DNA of 64,000 nt. Source: Zunongwangia sp. HGR-M22 (lineage in GTDB: Bacteria > Bacteroidota > Bacteroidia > Flavobacteriales > Flavobacteriaceae). Position 1 is the stretch's first letter; each line of letters starts with the position of its first letter. The position numbers were made by a program, and so were the translations under genes. Positions 7,822-17,462 of the stretch are shown in pieces. The notes below the pieces were generated by a model. It made no database searches and was not told the origin of the DNA. It was given only the letters and a program-made list of their open reading frames with translations. The stretch covers positions 2,407,001 through 2,471,000 of the forward strand of contig NZ_CP115159.1 in the NCBI RefSeq assembly GCF_027594425.1. The letters run 5' to 3'.

Positions 7822-8637
7822 TTAGTTATTTCCTAAAATCAGTGGTAATCCGCTTTCACCAGAGCCAATGATTACAGTTTTAGCATTACCAGATTTTGCC
7901 AGTTCTAAAGTTGCCTGTATTCCTTTTTCCTGTAAAATTTTATCGGTTAACGATTCACTTAAAATTCGGTTTGCTCGTGCTTTACCCTCAGCATCGATAC
8001 GTTGGCGCTCAGCTTCCTGCTCGGCTTTGGTTAAACGATATTCGTATTCTAAAGATTCTTGCTCCTGTCTTAGTTTACGCTCGATAGCATCTTTAATGGT
8101 CGACGGTAAAGAAACGTCCCTTACTAAAACTTCATTAACCTGAACATATTGTTCGCGCAATAAAATTTGAGTTTCTTCTAAAATTTCTTCCTGAATTGCT
8201 TCACGTTTGCTAGAATATAATTGCTCTGGGTTATAACGTCCAACTACTGCTCGCGTTGCAGATCGTAACGCAGGTTTTAGCAATCTTTCGATATAAGCTT
8301 CACTTTTTTCTTTATGAAGTTTTCCAAGATCGCCATAGGCTGGTTGAAACCAAACCGAAGCATCTAATTTTATCTCCAAACCATTTGAAGATAAAACAGT
8401 CATTTTTTCGTCTAAAGACTGTTGGCGGACTTCGTAAATAAAAACCCGATTCCATGGAGCAACAAGATGAAATCCTTCACTCATCGGTGGCTCATCAGTT
8501 ACTACACCATTGCCAAATGTTTTATATAAAACACCGGCCTCCCCAGAACCTATGGTGACTGTAGATTTGGAAATAAATATGATTAAAATAACCAATCCTA
8601 TAAAAATTGGTATTGCAATTTTGGGTAATCTATTCAT
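7822..8637 (-). CDS. prohibitin-like SPFH/Band 7 membrane protein
   Basis: The protein has one N-terminal membrane span (about 9-24), a Band 7/SPFH domain (about 28-190), and a long charged helix rich in Glu/Arg/Ala (about 180-240). It ends in TVIIGSGESGLPLILGN. SPFH proteins form large ring-shaped oligomers on the membrane and often modulate proteases or membrane domains. The 271-residue length suits prohibitins. It is transcribed 10 bp after the VWA protein gene, so the two probably share an mRNA. The exact role is unknown. Confidence 0.9.
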   Translation of the reverse strand: MNRLPKIAIPIFIGLVILIIFISKSTVTIGSGEAGVLYKTFGNGVVTDEPPMSEGFHLVAPWNRVFIYEVRQQSLDEKMTVLSSNGLEIKLDASVWFQPAYGDLGKLHKEKSEAYIERLLKPALRSATRAVVGRYNPEQLYSSKREAIQEEILEETQILLREQYVQVNEVLVRDVSLPSTIKDAIERKLRQEQESLEYEYRLTKAEQEAERQRIDAEGKARANRILSESLTDKILQEKGIQATLELAKSGNAKTVIIGSGESGLPLILGNN

Positions 8638-8647
8638 AGATAATTTA

Positions 8648-10681
8648 TTAAATTAAACCTTTATATTTTCTGTAAAACCATTCTCCTGCTAATAAACCAA
8701 CTAAAATAAATAATAAAATATACCACTCGATTATAGCTTGAGACTTGATGTTTTCTTTTATTATTATTGAAAAACGATTATCGTTTAAAAGCTCAGATTT
8801 TAAATTTTCCAATTGATCGGGGAAGTAAACCTGACTTTCATTTTTATCAGCCAGATTTTTAAGTTTAGAAAAATTCGCTGAAGAAAATTGCTCTTCTCCA
8901 TTGAACGAAATTACGGAAAATTTACCGGTTTTCTTGATTCCTGAATTTTCTTCTGAAACGGTGAATTCATATTCCCCCGGTTGAAGATCATTAAAGCTTA
9001 CCTGATAAAAATTATTTCGCAACAAAAATCTTGAATCTGAAACCATATTTATGCTGTCATTCTTAAGCTTGATCTTTAGATTTGCATTGGGATCGAATTG
9101 ATAATTTTCGTCGAAAAATTGAGCGTCAAATTTTATAATTTCGTTAGAATAATAGAACGACTCATATTCAATATTTAAGCGCTCCTTTTTCTTTTTTGAA
9201 GATAGATTTTGAACAAGACCACCAATAAATTTATCAAACTTTTCGAAGCTTTTATTTTCCAAAAAAATCTTAGTCCGCCATCTCCAAATATTTTCACCAA
9301 ATAAAAAAGCTGAACTTTTAGCGTTATTTCTAGAAATCATTAATAACGGTTGTTTGGTGGTCACTCCCTCTAAGTTTTGATAAAGCAAAGTCTCAAAATC
9401 GGTATCAATTTTTAAATCTCCAAACTTATCCTGAAGCGGAGGTAGATTTAAGAACCCGATATCCTCAAACTGAAACTGGTTAAAATTCGGGTTTATTTCT
9501 GCATAGAAATCCTGTTCAGTATTACTACCGCTTTTCGATAAAAACGGCAATGATTTTTTAATGACGTTCCAGTCTGTTTTAGTTCCGGTTATAACAAAAT
9601 AGTTTAAATTAGCCTTACCTATAGCCTCAAACCAATTATTAAAGCTATTGTTTGGTTGATAAAATATAACTAACTGATATTCATTTAATTTTACTATATT
9701 TTCGCTCGCGTATTTTATAGTTGCTTTTCGCTGCTTATTGGTCTCGATTGATTTTTTTAGAGTACCTAAATCTGGATGCGGAAAACTACTTAAAATTAAT
9801 ACTGAAGTACGTTCATCGATCACCTCGACTGCAAAATTATTTTGATTATTTACTGTATTCTTTTCATTTTTCAACGGAAGAATTTCTGCGGAAAAAGTTT
9901 GTGTTCCTACTTGTGAAGCTGGTAAATTTGCTTCTAGCCTAACCGATCTATTTTCTTCTGAAAAATTCACTTCTTCAGAAAAAACTGTCTCGCCATCATT
10001 TAAAATAACAAACCTTGAAGCGATATTTTTTGAACCTGAATAATTCAGAAAAACTTCTACAGGAAATTTATTTTCAAGAAATGCATATCGATTCACATTC
10101 AATTTTGAAATACTTAAATCGGGAAATTTTGTTGTATCCCCAACGATAATAGGAAAGATTTTTTGATTCTTAGAAGCATTGAAATATTGAAAATCTCTAC
10201 CCAAAGTTTGATTACCATCGGTAACTAAAATGCTAGCATTTTGCTTCCTTTTAAAGCTGGATTTTACATCATCCAAAACCTTAAAAATATCAGTTTGTTT
10301 TGCATTGAAATTGGTGGAATCTATCGCTAAAATTTCACTTCCGAAACCTATATTGTGAACATTAAAACGTTTATTTATTTCTTCATCTTTCTTAAAAAAT
10401 AAGGCAATTTCAGATAAATTATTCTCTTGTTTGAGATAAGAAATCGATTCAGAATTATCTAAAGCGAGCACTAAATCTGGTTTCACTTTTTGTATTGTAA
10501 CCGACTTGATCTTTGGATTGATCAATAAAAAAAGTAGTGTAAAAACACTTAAAGTACGTAGCGTAAAAAGGATTAAACGCTCTTTTTTATTACGTTTGGA
10601 CTTTACATAATATTGAAAATAAGAAAACCCCAGCGCGAATATCACAGCTAGGGTTATATATATAATATTTAGTAAAGTCAT
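8648..10681 (-). CDS. membrane-anchored von Willebrand factor A-domain protein
   Basis: The 677-residue protein has two N-terminal membrane spans (about 5-25 and 38-54). A VWA-like domain follows, with a DxSxS metal-binding start (Asp75, Ser77, Ser79 in ALDNSES) and the VTDGNQTLGRDF segment. A long periplasmic region of beta-sandwich character comes next, and one C-terminal span (about 650-668) ends in a short basic tail. This layout recalls the BatA/BatB-like and glutamine-amidotransferase-like VWA membrane proteins of Bacteroidota. It precedes the SPFH gene by 10 bp. The substrate or partner cannot be told from the sequence. Confidence 0.82.
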   Translation of the reverse strand: MTLLNIIYITLAVIFALGFSYFQYYVKSKRNKKERLILFTLRTLSVFTLLFLLINPKIKSVTIQKVKPDLVLALDNSESISYLKQENNLSEIALFFKKDEEINKRFNVHNIGFGSEILAIDSTNFNAKQTDIFKVLDDVKSSFKRKQNASILVTDGNQTLGRDFQYFNASKNQKIFPIIVGDTTKFPDLSISKLNVNRYAFLENKFPVEVFLNYSGSKNIASRFVILNDGETVFSEEVNFSEENRSVRLEANLPASQVGTQTFSAEILPLKNEKNTVNNQNNFAVEVIDERTSVLILSSFPHPDLGTLKKSIETNKQRKATIKYASENIVKLNEYQLVIFYQPNNSFNNWFEAIGKANLNYFVITGTKTDWNVIKKSLPFLSKSGSNTEQDFYAEINPNFNQFQFEDIGFLNLPPLQDKFGDLKIDTDFETLLYQNLEGVTTKQPLLMISRNNAKSSAFLFGENIWRWRTKIFLENKSFEKFDKFIGGLVQNLSSKKKKERLNIEYESFYYSNEIIKFDAQFFDENYQFDPNANLKIKLKNDSINMVSDSRFLLRNNFYQVSFNDLQPGEYEFTVSEENSGIKKTGKFSVISFNGEEQFSSANFSKLKNLADKNESQVYFPDQLENLKSELLNDNRFSIIIKENIKSQAIIEWYILLFILVGLLAGEWFYRKYKGLI

Positions 10682-10769
10682 TAATCGATTTTGGGTTGTA
10701 ATTTAAGAGAATATTAAGCTTCTACCAACCTAAAATCAAAAAACAAAATCAATAATTTCAATTAGGGAA

Positions 10770-11516
10770 CTAGGTTAGCATTCCGCCATCTACATTAATT
10801 ACCTGCCCGGTAATATAGGCACTAAGGTCACTACCTAAGAAAACACAAGCATTTGCTATATCCTCTGGAGATCCACCGCGTTTTAATGGAATATTATCTC
10901 TCCATCCCTGTACTACTTTTTCGTCTAATTTCTCCGTCATTTCAGTTTCGATAAAGCCAGGAGCAATCACATTCGTACGAATATTACGAGAACCAAGCTC
11001 TAATGCCATAGATTTGCTAAAACCAATGATACCTGCTTTAGAAGCCGCATAATTAGCCTGTCCTGCATTTCCTTTAACTCCAACCACAGAACTCATATTG
11101 ATAATGCTTCCTTTGCGTTGTTTAAGCATCGTACGTTGTACTGCTTTGGTCATGTTAAAAATTGACTTTAGGTTTACCTCGATCACACGATCAAAATCTT
11201 CCTCACTCATTCGCATTAGCAGGTTATCCTTGGTGATTCCGGCATTGTTTACCAGAATATCGATAGCGCCAAAATCTTCAGCTACATTTTTAATTAATTC
11301 CTGCGCCTGCTCAAAATCGGCTGCATTAGATTTATAACCTTTAGCTTTTAATCCGGTTTCAGAAAGCTCATTTTCCAGTTCTTTCGCTGCTTCTTCAGAA
11401 GAGTTGTATGTGAATGCTACATTAGCTCCGTGCTCTGCAAATACTTTTGCTATACCTCTACCAATACCACGGCTTCCACCGGTTACGATAGCGTTTTTAC
11501 CTTCTAATAATTTCAT
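10770..11516 (-). CDS. fabG: 3-oxoacyl-[acyl-carrier-protein] reductase
   Basis: FabG reduces 3-oxoacyl-ACP with NADPH in fatty-acid elongation. The 248-residue short-chain dehydrogenase has the cofactor motif TGGSRGIGRG (12-21), the NNAG motif (90-93), and the catalytic Ser143, Tyr156 and Lys160 (NYAASK). The C-terminal YITGQVINVDGGM is the usual FabG ending. It has its own likely promoter and lies downstream of the terminator of the M16 peptidase gene, so it is probably transcribed independently. Confidence 0.95.
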   Translation of the reverse strand: MKLLEGKNAIVTGGSRGIGRGIAKVFAEHGANVAFTYNSSEEAAKELENELSETGLKAKGYKSNAADFEQAQELIKNVAEDFGAIDILVNNAGITKDNLLMRMSEEDFDRVIEVNLKSIFNMTKAVQRTMLKQRKGSIINMSSVVGVKGNAGQANYAASKAGIIGFSKSMALELGSRNIRTNVIAPGFIETEMTEKLDEKVVQGWRDNIPLKRGGSPEDIANACVFLGSDLSAYITGQVINVDGGMLT

Positions 11517-11547
11517 ATGTATTATAGTAAGTTAGAATTTTCTGGTC

Positions 11548-11555
11548 CAAAGATA
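11548..11555 (-). promoter_or_regulatory. predicted fabG promoter, -7 element
   Basis: The minus strand reads TATCTTTG, a full TAnnTTTG match, 32 bp before the fabG ATG. No clear -33 TTTG is seen at the usual distance. Confidence 0.5.
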
Positions 11556-11583
11556 AGAATAAGCATTGTTTAGGTATAAAAAA

Positions 11584-11603
11584 ACCTCCTTTTTCAAGGA
11601 GGT
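11584..11603 (-). terminator. terminator after the M16 peptidase gene
   Basis: An 8-bp stem ACCTCCTT / AAGGAGGT is followed on the minus strand by a run of T, 24 bp after the peptidase stop codon. Confidence 0.85.
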
Positions 11604-11626
11604 CTCTATTTTTTTAGCCAAAAATT

Positions 11627-14590
11627 TTACAATTTCAGTTGTTTGTCTTCTTGTTTTTCGTAATTGAAAATATAATCTATATCTAATTCTTTTACTTCAC
11701 CTAGCTTGCTAAGTGCTTCCATATCTACATCTTTTTTATTACCAATTACCAAAACATTATAATCCTGACCTTTGATATTGCTATCAAAAAAGTTTTGTAA
11801 ATCATCAAAACTCATCTCTTTTATAGCATCATACATTTCCTGGCGCGTATCGTGATCTAAACCGCGATCTTTTAATCGCTCGTAACTCCAGAAAATATTT
11901 GTTTTTGTAATTCGATCTGCTGCAATTTTCTTTAAAGTGGCTTCTTTAGCAGCTTCAAATTGTTCTTCTGCTTTGGGCATATTCGTCATAAGGTCCATCA
12001 TAGCATCTACTGCTTGTGGCATTTTATTGGCTTGTGTACCAATATATGCCATCGTATAATTGGGTTTATCCATTTCTGAAGCCATTTGGTAACTTGAGTA
12101 AGCTGAATATGCTAAAGATTTAGACTCCCGTATTTCCTGAAATACAATAGATGATAAGCCACTACCAAAATATGTATTGAATAATTGTGTAGCCGCCATC
12201 TTTTCTACATCAAAATTTTCCCCTTTTGCAAGAAAAACCATTTCACTTTGCACCATGTCATAATCTACAAAGTAAACATTTCCTCCTATGTCTTGTTCAG
12301 CGTACTTTTTAGCTTCAGGGTAATCTTTTAACTCTTGAGGAACATCATGTTTAGCGCTTACGGTAGCAACGGCTACTTCAGGATCTTTCCCATAATAAAG
12401 CACTCGTTGTTTGTAATTACGAAGGTCTTTTACTTTGTCTACCAATTCAGCTGGATCTAAGGCTTTTAATTCGGCTTCAGTATAAATATTACGTAAACGG
12501 GAATCTTCTCCATATTTACCAAAGTTCATTAGACCATTAAACAGAATATTTCCTTTTTGAGTTTTAGCATCGTCACGACCTTTCATAATCGAAGCGACGT
12601 ATTTCTCGTAGGTTTCTTGATTTGGCTTAGCATTTTGCCAAAGATGTTCCAATAATTCTAATCCTTTTGGCAGATTCTCTTTTAATCCACTAATACCAAC
12701 ATAAATTTGATCTGAACCTGCGCTTACAAAATAGTTTATACCAAGTTTGTAAAACTCTTGCTTTAATTCTTCAGGAGTATATTTATCTGTGCCCAGATAA
12801 TCTAAATATCCAGTTGCCAGCGAAATCTCTTTATCATTATCCTGCCCCATATCAAAAATAAAATACAGGTTGAAAAGATCATTATTTTCATTCAGAATAT
12901 AAGAAACCGGCAATCCATTTTCGGTTTCTTCTTTTTTGATTGCCTCTTCATAATCTACATACTGCGGAGTTAAAGCAGGTGCTTCAGATTTGTTGAATTC
13001 GGTTATAAAATCAGATTGCTTATCACGATTTAGCTGAACGGGAGTGATACCTGGGTTTTCTACCTTGGCGATATTTGGGTCTTCCCCTATTCTTTTATAA
13101 ACCGCTACATAGTTGTCTTTATAATGCTCGTTGGCGTAAGTAACAAGTTCATCTTTGGTAATAGATTTTAAATCGTCTGTAAAATCTACTACTTCCTGCC
13201 AGTCTTGAAAATGAATAAAAGCATCCATATGTGCATACGCTACTGAAGATGCATCCTCAAATTGGCGAATTTCAGATAATTTTAAATCGTTAATTACGGC
13301 ATCGATTAACCAATCTTCAAATTCTCCTTTTTTGACTTTTTCGACTTCAGCAAGTAAAAGATTTTTCACTTCTTCTAAAGATTGATCAGCTTTAGGCATT
13401 CCGTATAACAAATGGAATCCATAATCATTATCAAAATTTGTATAAGAAGACGCTGCTTGTACTTTTTGTTTTTGATTTAGATCTAAATCGATTAGACCAG
13501 CTTGCGAATTGGCCAGAATATAATCTATTAAGTAAACAATTTTTTGATCTTTACTGCCCACACCATCGGTACGGAAAGCGACGTAAACAGATTCTGAAGT
13601 TGGCCCAAATACCTCTTTTTCTATTGGTGCAGTGATAGGTTGTTCTTCAGGAAATGTGGGATGCGTCACTTCTTTAGATTCGTAGACGCCAAACGCATCA
13701 TTCACCTTCTGAATCGTGCTATCAAACTCTAAATCTCCTGAAAGAATTACAGCCATATTATTTGGCACATAATATTGTTCATGGTAATTGTGAATTGCTT
13801 CCATAGAAGGATTCTTTAAATGCTCAGATTTTCCGATGGTTGTTTGTATACCGTACGGATGTGTAGGATAAAGTCCTTCTAAAACTGCATAATATTGTTT
13901 TCTGGAATCACTATCCTGCCCGCGGTTAAACTCCTCGTAAACCGCTTCTAATTCGGTATGAAACAATCGTAAAACTAATTCGCTAAATCTTTCGCTTTCT
14001 ATGGTAAGCCATTTGTCTAATTCGTTAGAAGGTATTTTATTTACATAGACTGTTTGCTCATTCGAGGTAAAGGCATTGGTGCCCTCAGCTCCCAAAGAGC
14101 TCACCATTTTATCATATTCGTTTGCTATAGAATATTTTGAAGCTTCCTGTGAAACCGAGTCGATCTGTCGATAAATCGCTCTTTTCTCTTCAGGATCTGT
14201 AGTAGCTTTATGCTTCTCGTATAAATCTGAAATCGAATCTAAAAGCACTTTTTCTGTTTCCCAATCCTGAGTGCCTATTTTACTTGTTCCTTTAAAAACC
14301 ATATGCTCAAGATAATGAGCAAGCCCTGTATTATCGGCTGGATCGTAGGTAGAACCGGCACGAACGGCAATTAAAGTTTGAATTTTAGGTTCTTCGTTAT
14401 TCTGACTCAGGTAAACTTTTAAACCATTGTCTAAAGTGTAAAGACGTAAACCGGTAGGATCGTTTTCAAAAGTTTCGTAAGAAAAACCATTGGCATCGGT
14501 GTGCGAATTTGAATTTGAATCTTCTTGTTTCTTACAAGATGAAAAAGCAAGAAAAAGGATTGCCATAAGGGGCAGATAAAATTTCCTCAT
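11627..14590 (-). CDS. M16-family zinc peptidase, probable lipoprotein
   Basis: At 987 residues this is a double-length M16 peptidase (pitrilysin/insulinase type). The inverted zinc motif HxxEH is seen as His92-Tyr-Leu-Glu95-His96, and the third ligand lies in the EAVYEEFNRG segment. The signal peptide ends in AFSSCKK, so Cys19 is a likely lipidation site and the protein probably sits in the outer membrane or periplasm. The C-terminal half repeats the M16 fold without a zinc site, as expected for the family. It has a clear terminator downstream. The natural substrates are unknown, presumably peptides. Confidence 0.92.
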   Translation of the reverse strand: MRKFYLPLMAILFLAFSSCKKQEDSNSNSHTDANGFSYETFENDPTGLRLYTLDNGLKVYLSQNNEEPKIQTLIAVRAGSTYDPADNTGLAHYLEHMVFKGTSKIGTQDWETEKVLLDSISDLYEKHKATTDPEEKRAIYRQIDSVSQEASKYSIANEYDKMVSSLGAEGTNAFTSNEQTVYVNKIPSNELDKWLTIESERFSELVLRLFHTELEAVYEEFNRGQDSDSRKQYYAVLEGLYPTHPYGIQTTIGKSEHLKNPSMEAIHNYHEQYYVPNNMAVILSGDLEFDSTIQKVNDAFGVYESKEVTHPTFPEEQPITAPIEKEVFGPTSESVYVAFRTDGVGSKDQKIVYLIDYILANSQAGLIDLDLNQKQKVQAASSYTNFDNDYGFHLLYGMPKADQSLEEVKNLLLAEVEKVKKGEFEDWLIDAVINDLKLSEIRQFEDASSVAYAHMDAFIHFQDWQEVVDFTDDLKSITKDELVTYANEHYKDNYVAVYKRIGEDPNIAKVENPGITPVQLNRDKQSDFITEFNKSEAPALTPQYVDYEEAIKKEETENGLPVSYILNENNDLFNLYFIFDMGQDNDKEISLATGYLDYLGTDKYTPEELKQEFYKLGINYFVSAGSDQIYVGISGLKENLPKGLELLEHLWQNAKPNQETYEKYVASIMKGRDDAKTQKGNILFNGLMNFGKYGEDSRLRNIYTEAELKALDPAELVDKVKDLRNYKQRVLYYGKDPEVAVATVSAKHDVPQELKDYPEAKKYAEQDIGGNVYFVDYDMVQSEMVFLAKGENFDVEKMAATQLFNTYFGSGLSSIVFQEIRESKSLAYSAYSSYQMASEMDKPNYTMAYIGTQANKMPQAVDAMMDLMTNMPKAEEQFEAAKEATLKKIAADRITKTNIFWSYERLKDRGLDHDTRQEMYDAIKEMSFDDLQNFFDSNIKGQDYNVLVIGNKKDVDMEALSKLGEVKELDIDYIFNYEKQEDKQLKL

Positions 14591-14630
14591 AGTTAAAATT
14601 TTGATTGATAAATATTTATAAAAATAAAAA

Positions 14631-14659
14631 AGTCCGTAAGCATGTAACGCTTACGGACT
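14631..14659 (-). terminator. sucD terminator
   Basis: An 11-bp stem AGTCCGTAAGC / GCTTACGGACT with a 7-nt loop is followed on the minus strand by a T-rich tract. It lies 31 bp after the sucD stop codon. Confidence 0.88.
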
Positions 14660-14689
14660 AAAATTATTTAAAATTATCTTAAATTTTAA

Positions 14690-15565
14690 CTATTTTCCTA
14701 TAACCTCGGCAACTTTTTTACCGATCTCAGCAGGAGAATCTACAACGTGTATTCCATTTTCTTTTAAGATTGCTTTCTTAGCCTGTGCAGTGTCTTCACT
14801 TCCACCTACAATAGCACCAGCGTGCCCCATCGTTCTACCAGCAGGAGCAGTTTCTCCAGCGATAAATCCAATAACAGGCTTTTTGTTACCATTTTCTTTG
14901 ATCCATTTAGCCGCATCAGCTTCTAATTGTCCACCAATTTCGCCAATCATCACGATAGCTTTAGTCTCCTCATCGTTCATTAAAAGCTCTACCGCTTCTT
15001 TAGTGGTGGTTCCAATAATAGGGTCTCCACCAATACCAATCGCAGTAGTGATTCCTAGACCTTCTTTCACAACCTGATCTGCAGCTTCGTAAGTTAAAGT
15101 ACCAGATTTAGAAACGATACCTACAGTTCCTTTCTTGAAAACGAAACCTGGCATAATACCAACTTTAGCTTCACCCGGAGTAATAACACCAGGACAGTTT
15201 GGACCAATTAAACGACAATCTTTGTCTTTAATATAATCTGAAGCCTTAACCATATCTGCAACAGGAATACCTTCCGTAATAGTAATGATTACTTTAATCC
15301 CGGCATCGGCAGCTTCCATAATGGCATCGGCAGCAAACGCTGGCGGAACAAAGATGATCGTTACATCTGCTCCTGTTTCTTTAACAGCATCTGAAACTGT
15401 ATTAAACACCGGTTTATCCAAATGAGTTTGGCCTCCTTTACCCGGAGTAACACCTCCAACTACGTTGGAACCATATTCTATCATTTGCTCTGCATGGAAA
15501 GTACCTTCGCTACCGGTAAATCCCTGCACGATTATTTTTGAATCTTTATTTACTAAAACGCTCAT
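14690..15565 (-). CDS. sucD: succinate-CoA ligase (ADP-forming) subunit alpha
   Basis: SucD with SucC interconverts succinyl-CoA and succinate in the TCA cycle, with substrate-level phosphorylation. The 291-residue length is typical. The CoA-binding domain occupies about 1-125 ([14 protein letters not shown]), the [12 protein letters not shown] motif is intact, and the phosphorylated histidine is His248 in [10 protein letters not shown]. The gene stands alone between two terminators and sucC is not in the window, so the two subunits are encoded apart. Confidence 0.96.
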   Translation of the reverse strand: MSVLVNKDSKIIVQGFTGSEGTFHAEQMIEYGSNVVGGVTPGKGGQTHLDKPVFNTVSDAVKETGADVTIIFVPPAFAADAIMEAADAGIKVIITITEGIPVADMVKASDYIKDKDCRLIGPNCPGVITPGEAKVGIMPGFVFKKGTVGIVSKSGTLTYEAADQVVKEGLGITTAIGIGGDPIIGTTTKEAVELLMNDEETKAIVMIGEIGGQLEADAAKWIKENGNKKPVIGFIAGETAPAGRTMGHAGAIVGGSEDTAQAKKAILKENGIHVVDSPAEIGKKVAEVIGK

Positions 15566-15589
15566 AAGTATTTTTTGTAATTACGTACA

Positions 15590-15597
15590 CAAAAATA
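15590..15597 (-). promoter_or_regulatory. predicted sucD promoter, -7 element
   Basis: The minus strand reads TATTTTTG (TAnnTTTG consensus), 24 bp upstream of the sucD ATG. The -33 region is weak. Confidence 0.5.
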
Positions 15598-15749
15598 TGT
15601 TTTTAAAGATAAAACATAAAGCTTTTTCAAAGAATATTGTGGGTTTTAAATGATTATTATGAAAAAGCGATAGTTGTAATAATTATCATTTTTAATGAGG
15701 ATTTTTTAATTCTAGAATTTTATAAGACTTTCATAACCTTTTGATTCTC

Positions 15750-15902
15750 TTATTCTTTTCTAGTTGTTGGCGGAGGTGGCGGCAGTATGTCAACTTTATC
15801 CTGAGCTCCTTTTTTAGAGAGCATTACATGTAACTTATAAAGATGAGCAAAGTTAATAGCTATTTTATCCTGCTTTTCTTTTTCCAATTCAAGATAAGCC
15901 AT
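15750..15902 (-). pseudogene. orphaned C-terminal tail of the M56-family gene
   Basis: After the TAA that ends the M56 gene (15912-15914), the same frame stays open for 54 codons to a TAA at 15750. It encodes GYP, then MAYLELEKEKQDKIAINF and a Pro-rich end (DILPPPPPTTRKE). Flavobacterial M56 proteins often end in a Pro-rich tail like this, and CCA-TAA-GGC could come from CCA-AAA-GGC by one base change. I read it as a tail cut off by a nonsense mutation. It could be translated separately from the ATG at 15902, but no clear reason for this is visible. The rest of 15598-15749 shows nothing. Confidence 0.6.
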
Positions 15903-15911
15903 TGGATAGCC

Positions 15912-17459
15912 TTATGGTAAAAGCAAATTCAATTTTTTAAGCTGAACATTATATTCTTTGATTAATTCTTTAACTGATTTTTTATCTGAGAGAGAAATTT
16001 GGAATGTCTTACCATTTGGTTGCTGTTCCTCTACAGCAATAATATCTTCAGCTTTAGAAACCGTTGAAACATTCTCAACCACCTCGATCACTTCAGGCTT
16101 TTTGGGTGGAGCTGGCGGATTCGGAACATCTTCTACAACCTCTATTATTTCTGGTGAATTTGGTGGCGTTGGCACATCCTCTAACACCTCGATCACTTCA
16201 GGAGCTGTTGGAGCTGGTGGTGGTGGCAGGAATGATTTTCCAGTTTTTTTGTAATAGGCTGTTTTTGCCATTTCCGATTTTAGCTTTTCGATATCAATAT
16301 TGCTTTTGTAGTACATCAAACTTAGCTCGGTTTGCTTAAGCATTGCTTCATCCCAGTTTTGTGTAAATAAATTGAAATCTTTTACAAAATTTTCCAGATT
16401 GGTTTCTACATTTCCAAAAGAAATAACGGCATCATCAACGGTAATTGTTATTATTCTTTCTGAATTTTTTATAGAGTCTAGCTCTTTTCGATTTCCAGTA
16501 TTCGACCCACTAAAATGCCTTGGTGCTGGCGTGGGTATAACTGAAGGGAATAAATAAGAATTCCTAGAAACAATGGACGCATCCTGCTGTATAGTTTCAG
16601 CAACAATAGCATTATTAAAAAAATAAATGCAACAACACAAAACGGGCACTAAAAATCCAATTTTTAGACCTACTCTCTTTTTTGAAAATGAATTTGAAAT
16701 CATAACGATTCGTTTTTTGATTAATGAATGTTTAAATGAACTCGTCATTGTAGCTTGATGGCCGGCAAACGAGCTGTTAAGTAATAAATTAGAATACGAT
16801 AATGCGCTAATATTTTGTTTTAGAACGGCTTCATCGGCAAGAAACTCGTGATTTAAACGTATTGATTTTTTAATAAAGATGAACAGCGGATTAAACCAAA
16901 AAATGACCTGTAAAATCTCCAATATCAATAAATCTAGCGTATGTTTTTGATGTACATGAGCTTCTTCATGCTTTAAAATTTCCTTCGGAATATTATTCTG
17001 TTCAAAAGCATCTTTTTCAACAAAAATATATTTGAAGTAAGAATATGGAGTTGGCTGAAATGGTAGCAAAACTTTGATATTCCAATATTCATCTACTTTT
17101 TCGTGCTTCTGAATTAGACGTCTTAAACGACTAATATTGCCTAAAAATCGAAATAAAAAAATAACCACACCAAAACTATAAACAGTCCATAAAATTGCCG
17201 GAAGCTGATCTTTCCAAAAGCTTGCTTTTACTTCCGATACTTTGGTTGTATCTTCATGTATTAAGAATCCCGTTTGCTGCACTGGTTGTGCTTCAACCTG
17301 ATAGCTTATGGTAATTAGCGGAATTATTACTGAAGCTACTAATGCAAATAATAAGTAAAATCGCTTAAACCTATGATTTTTTTCGCTTTCCAAAAACAAC
17401 CTATAAAACGCATATAAAACCAAGAGACAACCCGAAAATTTTAGAATATAGATGATCAT
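15912..17459 (-). CDS. M56-family (BlaR1/MecR1-like) membrane sensor peptidase, probably C-terminally truncated
   Basis: The 515-residue protein has several membrane spans in the first 110 residues and one at about 270-290. The zinc motif is His164-Glu-Glu-Ala-His168. In BlaR1-type systems such a protease relays a signal by causing cleavage of the paired BlaI repressor. Here the partner lies 3 bp upstream. The C-terminal region carries three tandem units of the form PEVIEVxEDVPxPP (about 420-467). There is no penicillin-binding sensor domain, so the signal is unlikely to be a beta-lactam. The frame continues past the stop for 54 codons, which suggests a recent nonsense change. Confidence 0.85.
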   Translation of the reverse strand: MIIYILKFSGCLLVLYAFYRLFLESEKNHRFKRFYLLFALVASVIIPLITISYQVEAQPVQQTGFLIHEDTTKVSEVKASFWKDQLPAILWTVYSFGVVIFLFRFLGNISRLRRLIQKHEKVDEYWNIKVLLPFQPTPYSYFKYIFVEKDAFEQNNIPKEILKHEEAHVHQKHTLDLLILEILQVIFWFNPLFIFIKKSIRLNHEFLADEAVLKQNISALSYSNLLLNSSFAGHQATMTSSFKHSLIKKRIVMISNSFSKKRVGLKIGFLVPVLCCCIYFFNNAIVAETIQQDASIVSRNSYLFPSVIPTPAPRHFSGSNTGNRKELDSIKNSERIITITVDDAVISFGNVETNLENFVKDFNLFTQNWDEAMLKQTELSLMYYKSNIDIEKLKSEMAKTAYYKKTGKSFLPPPPAPTAPEVIEVLEDVPTPPNSPEIIEVVEDVPNPPAPPKKPEVIEVVENVSTVSKAEDIIAVEEQQPNGKTFQISLSDKKSVKELIKEYNVQLKKLNLLLP

Positions 17460-17462
17460 AAG

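Noticed and set aside
16050-16215. Regular DNA repeats that could suggest a CRISPR array or minisatellite
   Set aside because: They are in-frame protein repeats within the M56 gene, with imperfect units and no spacers.
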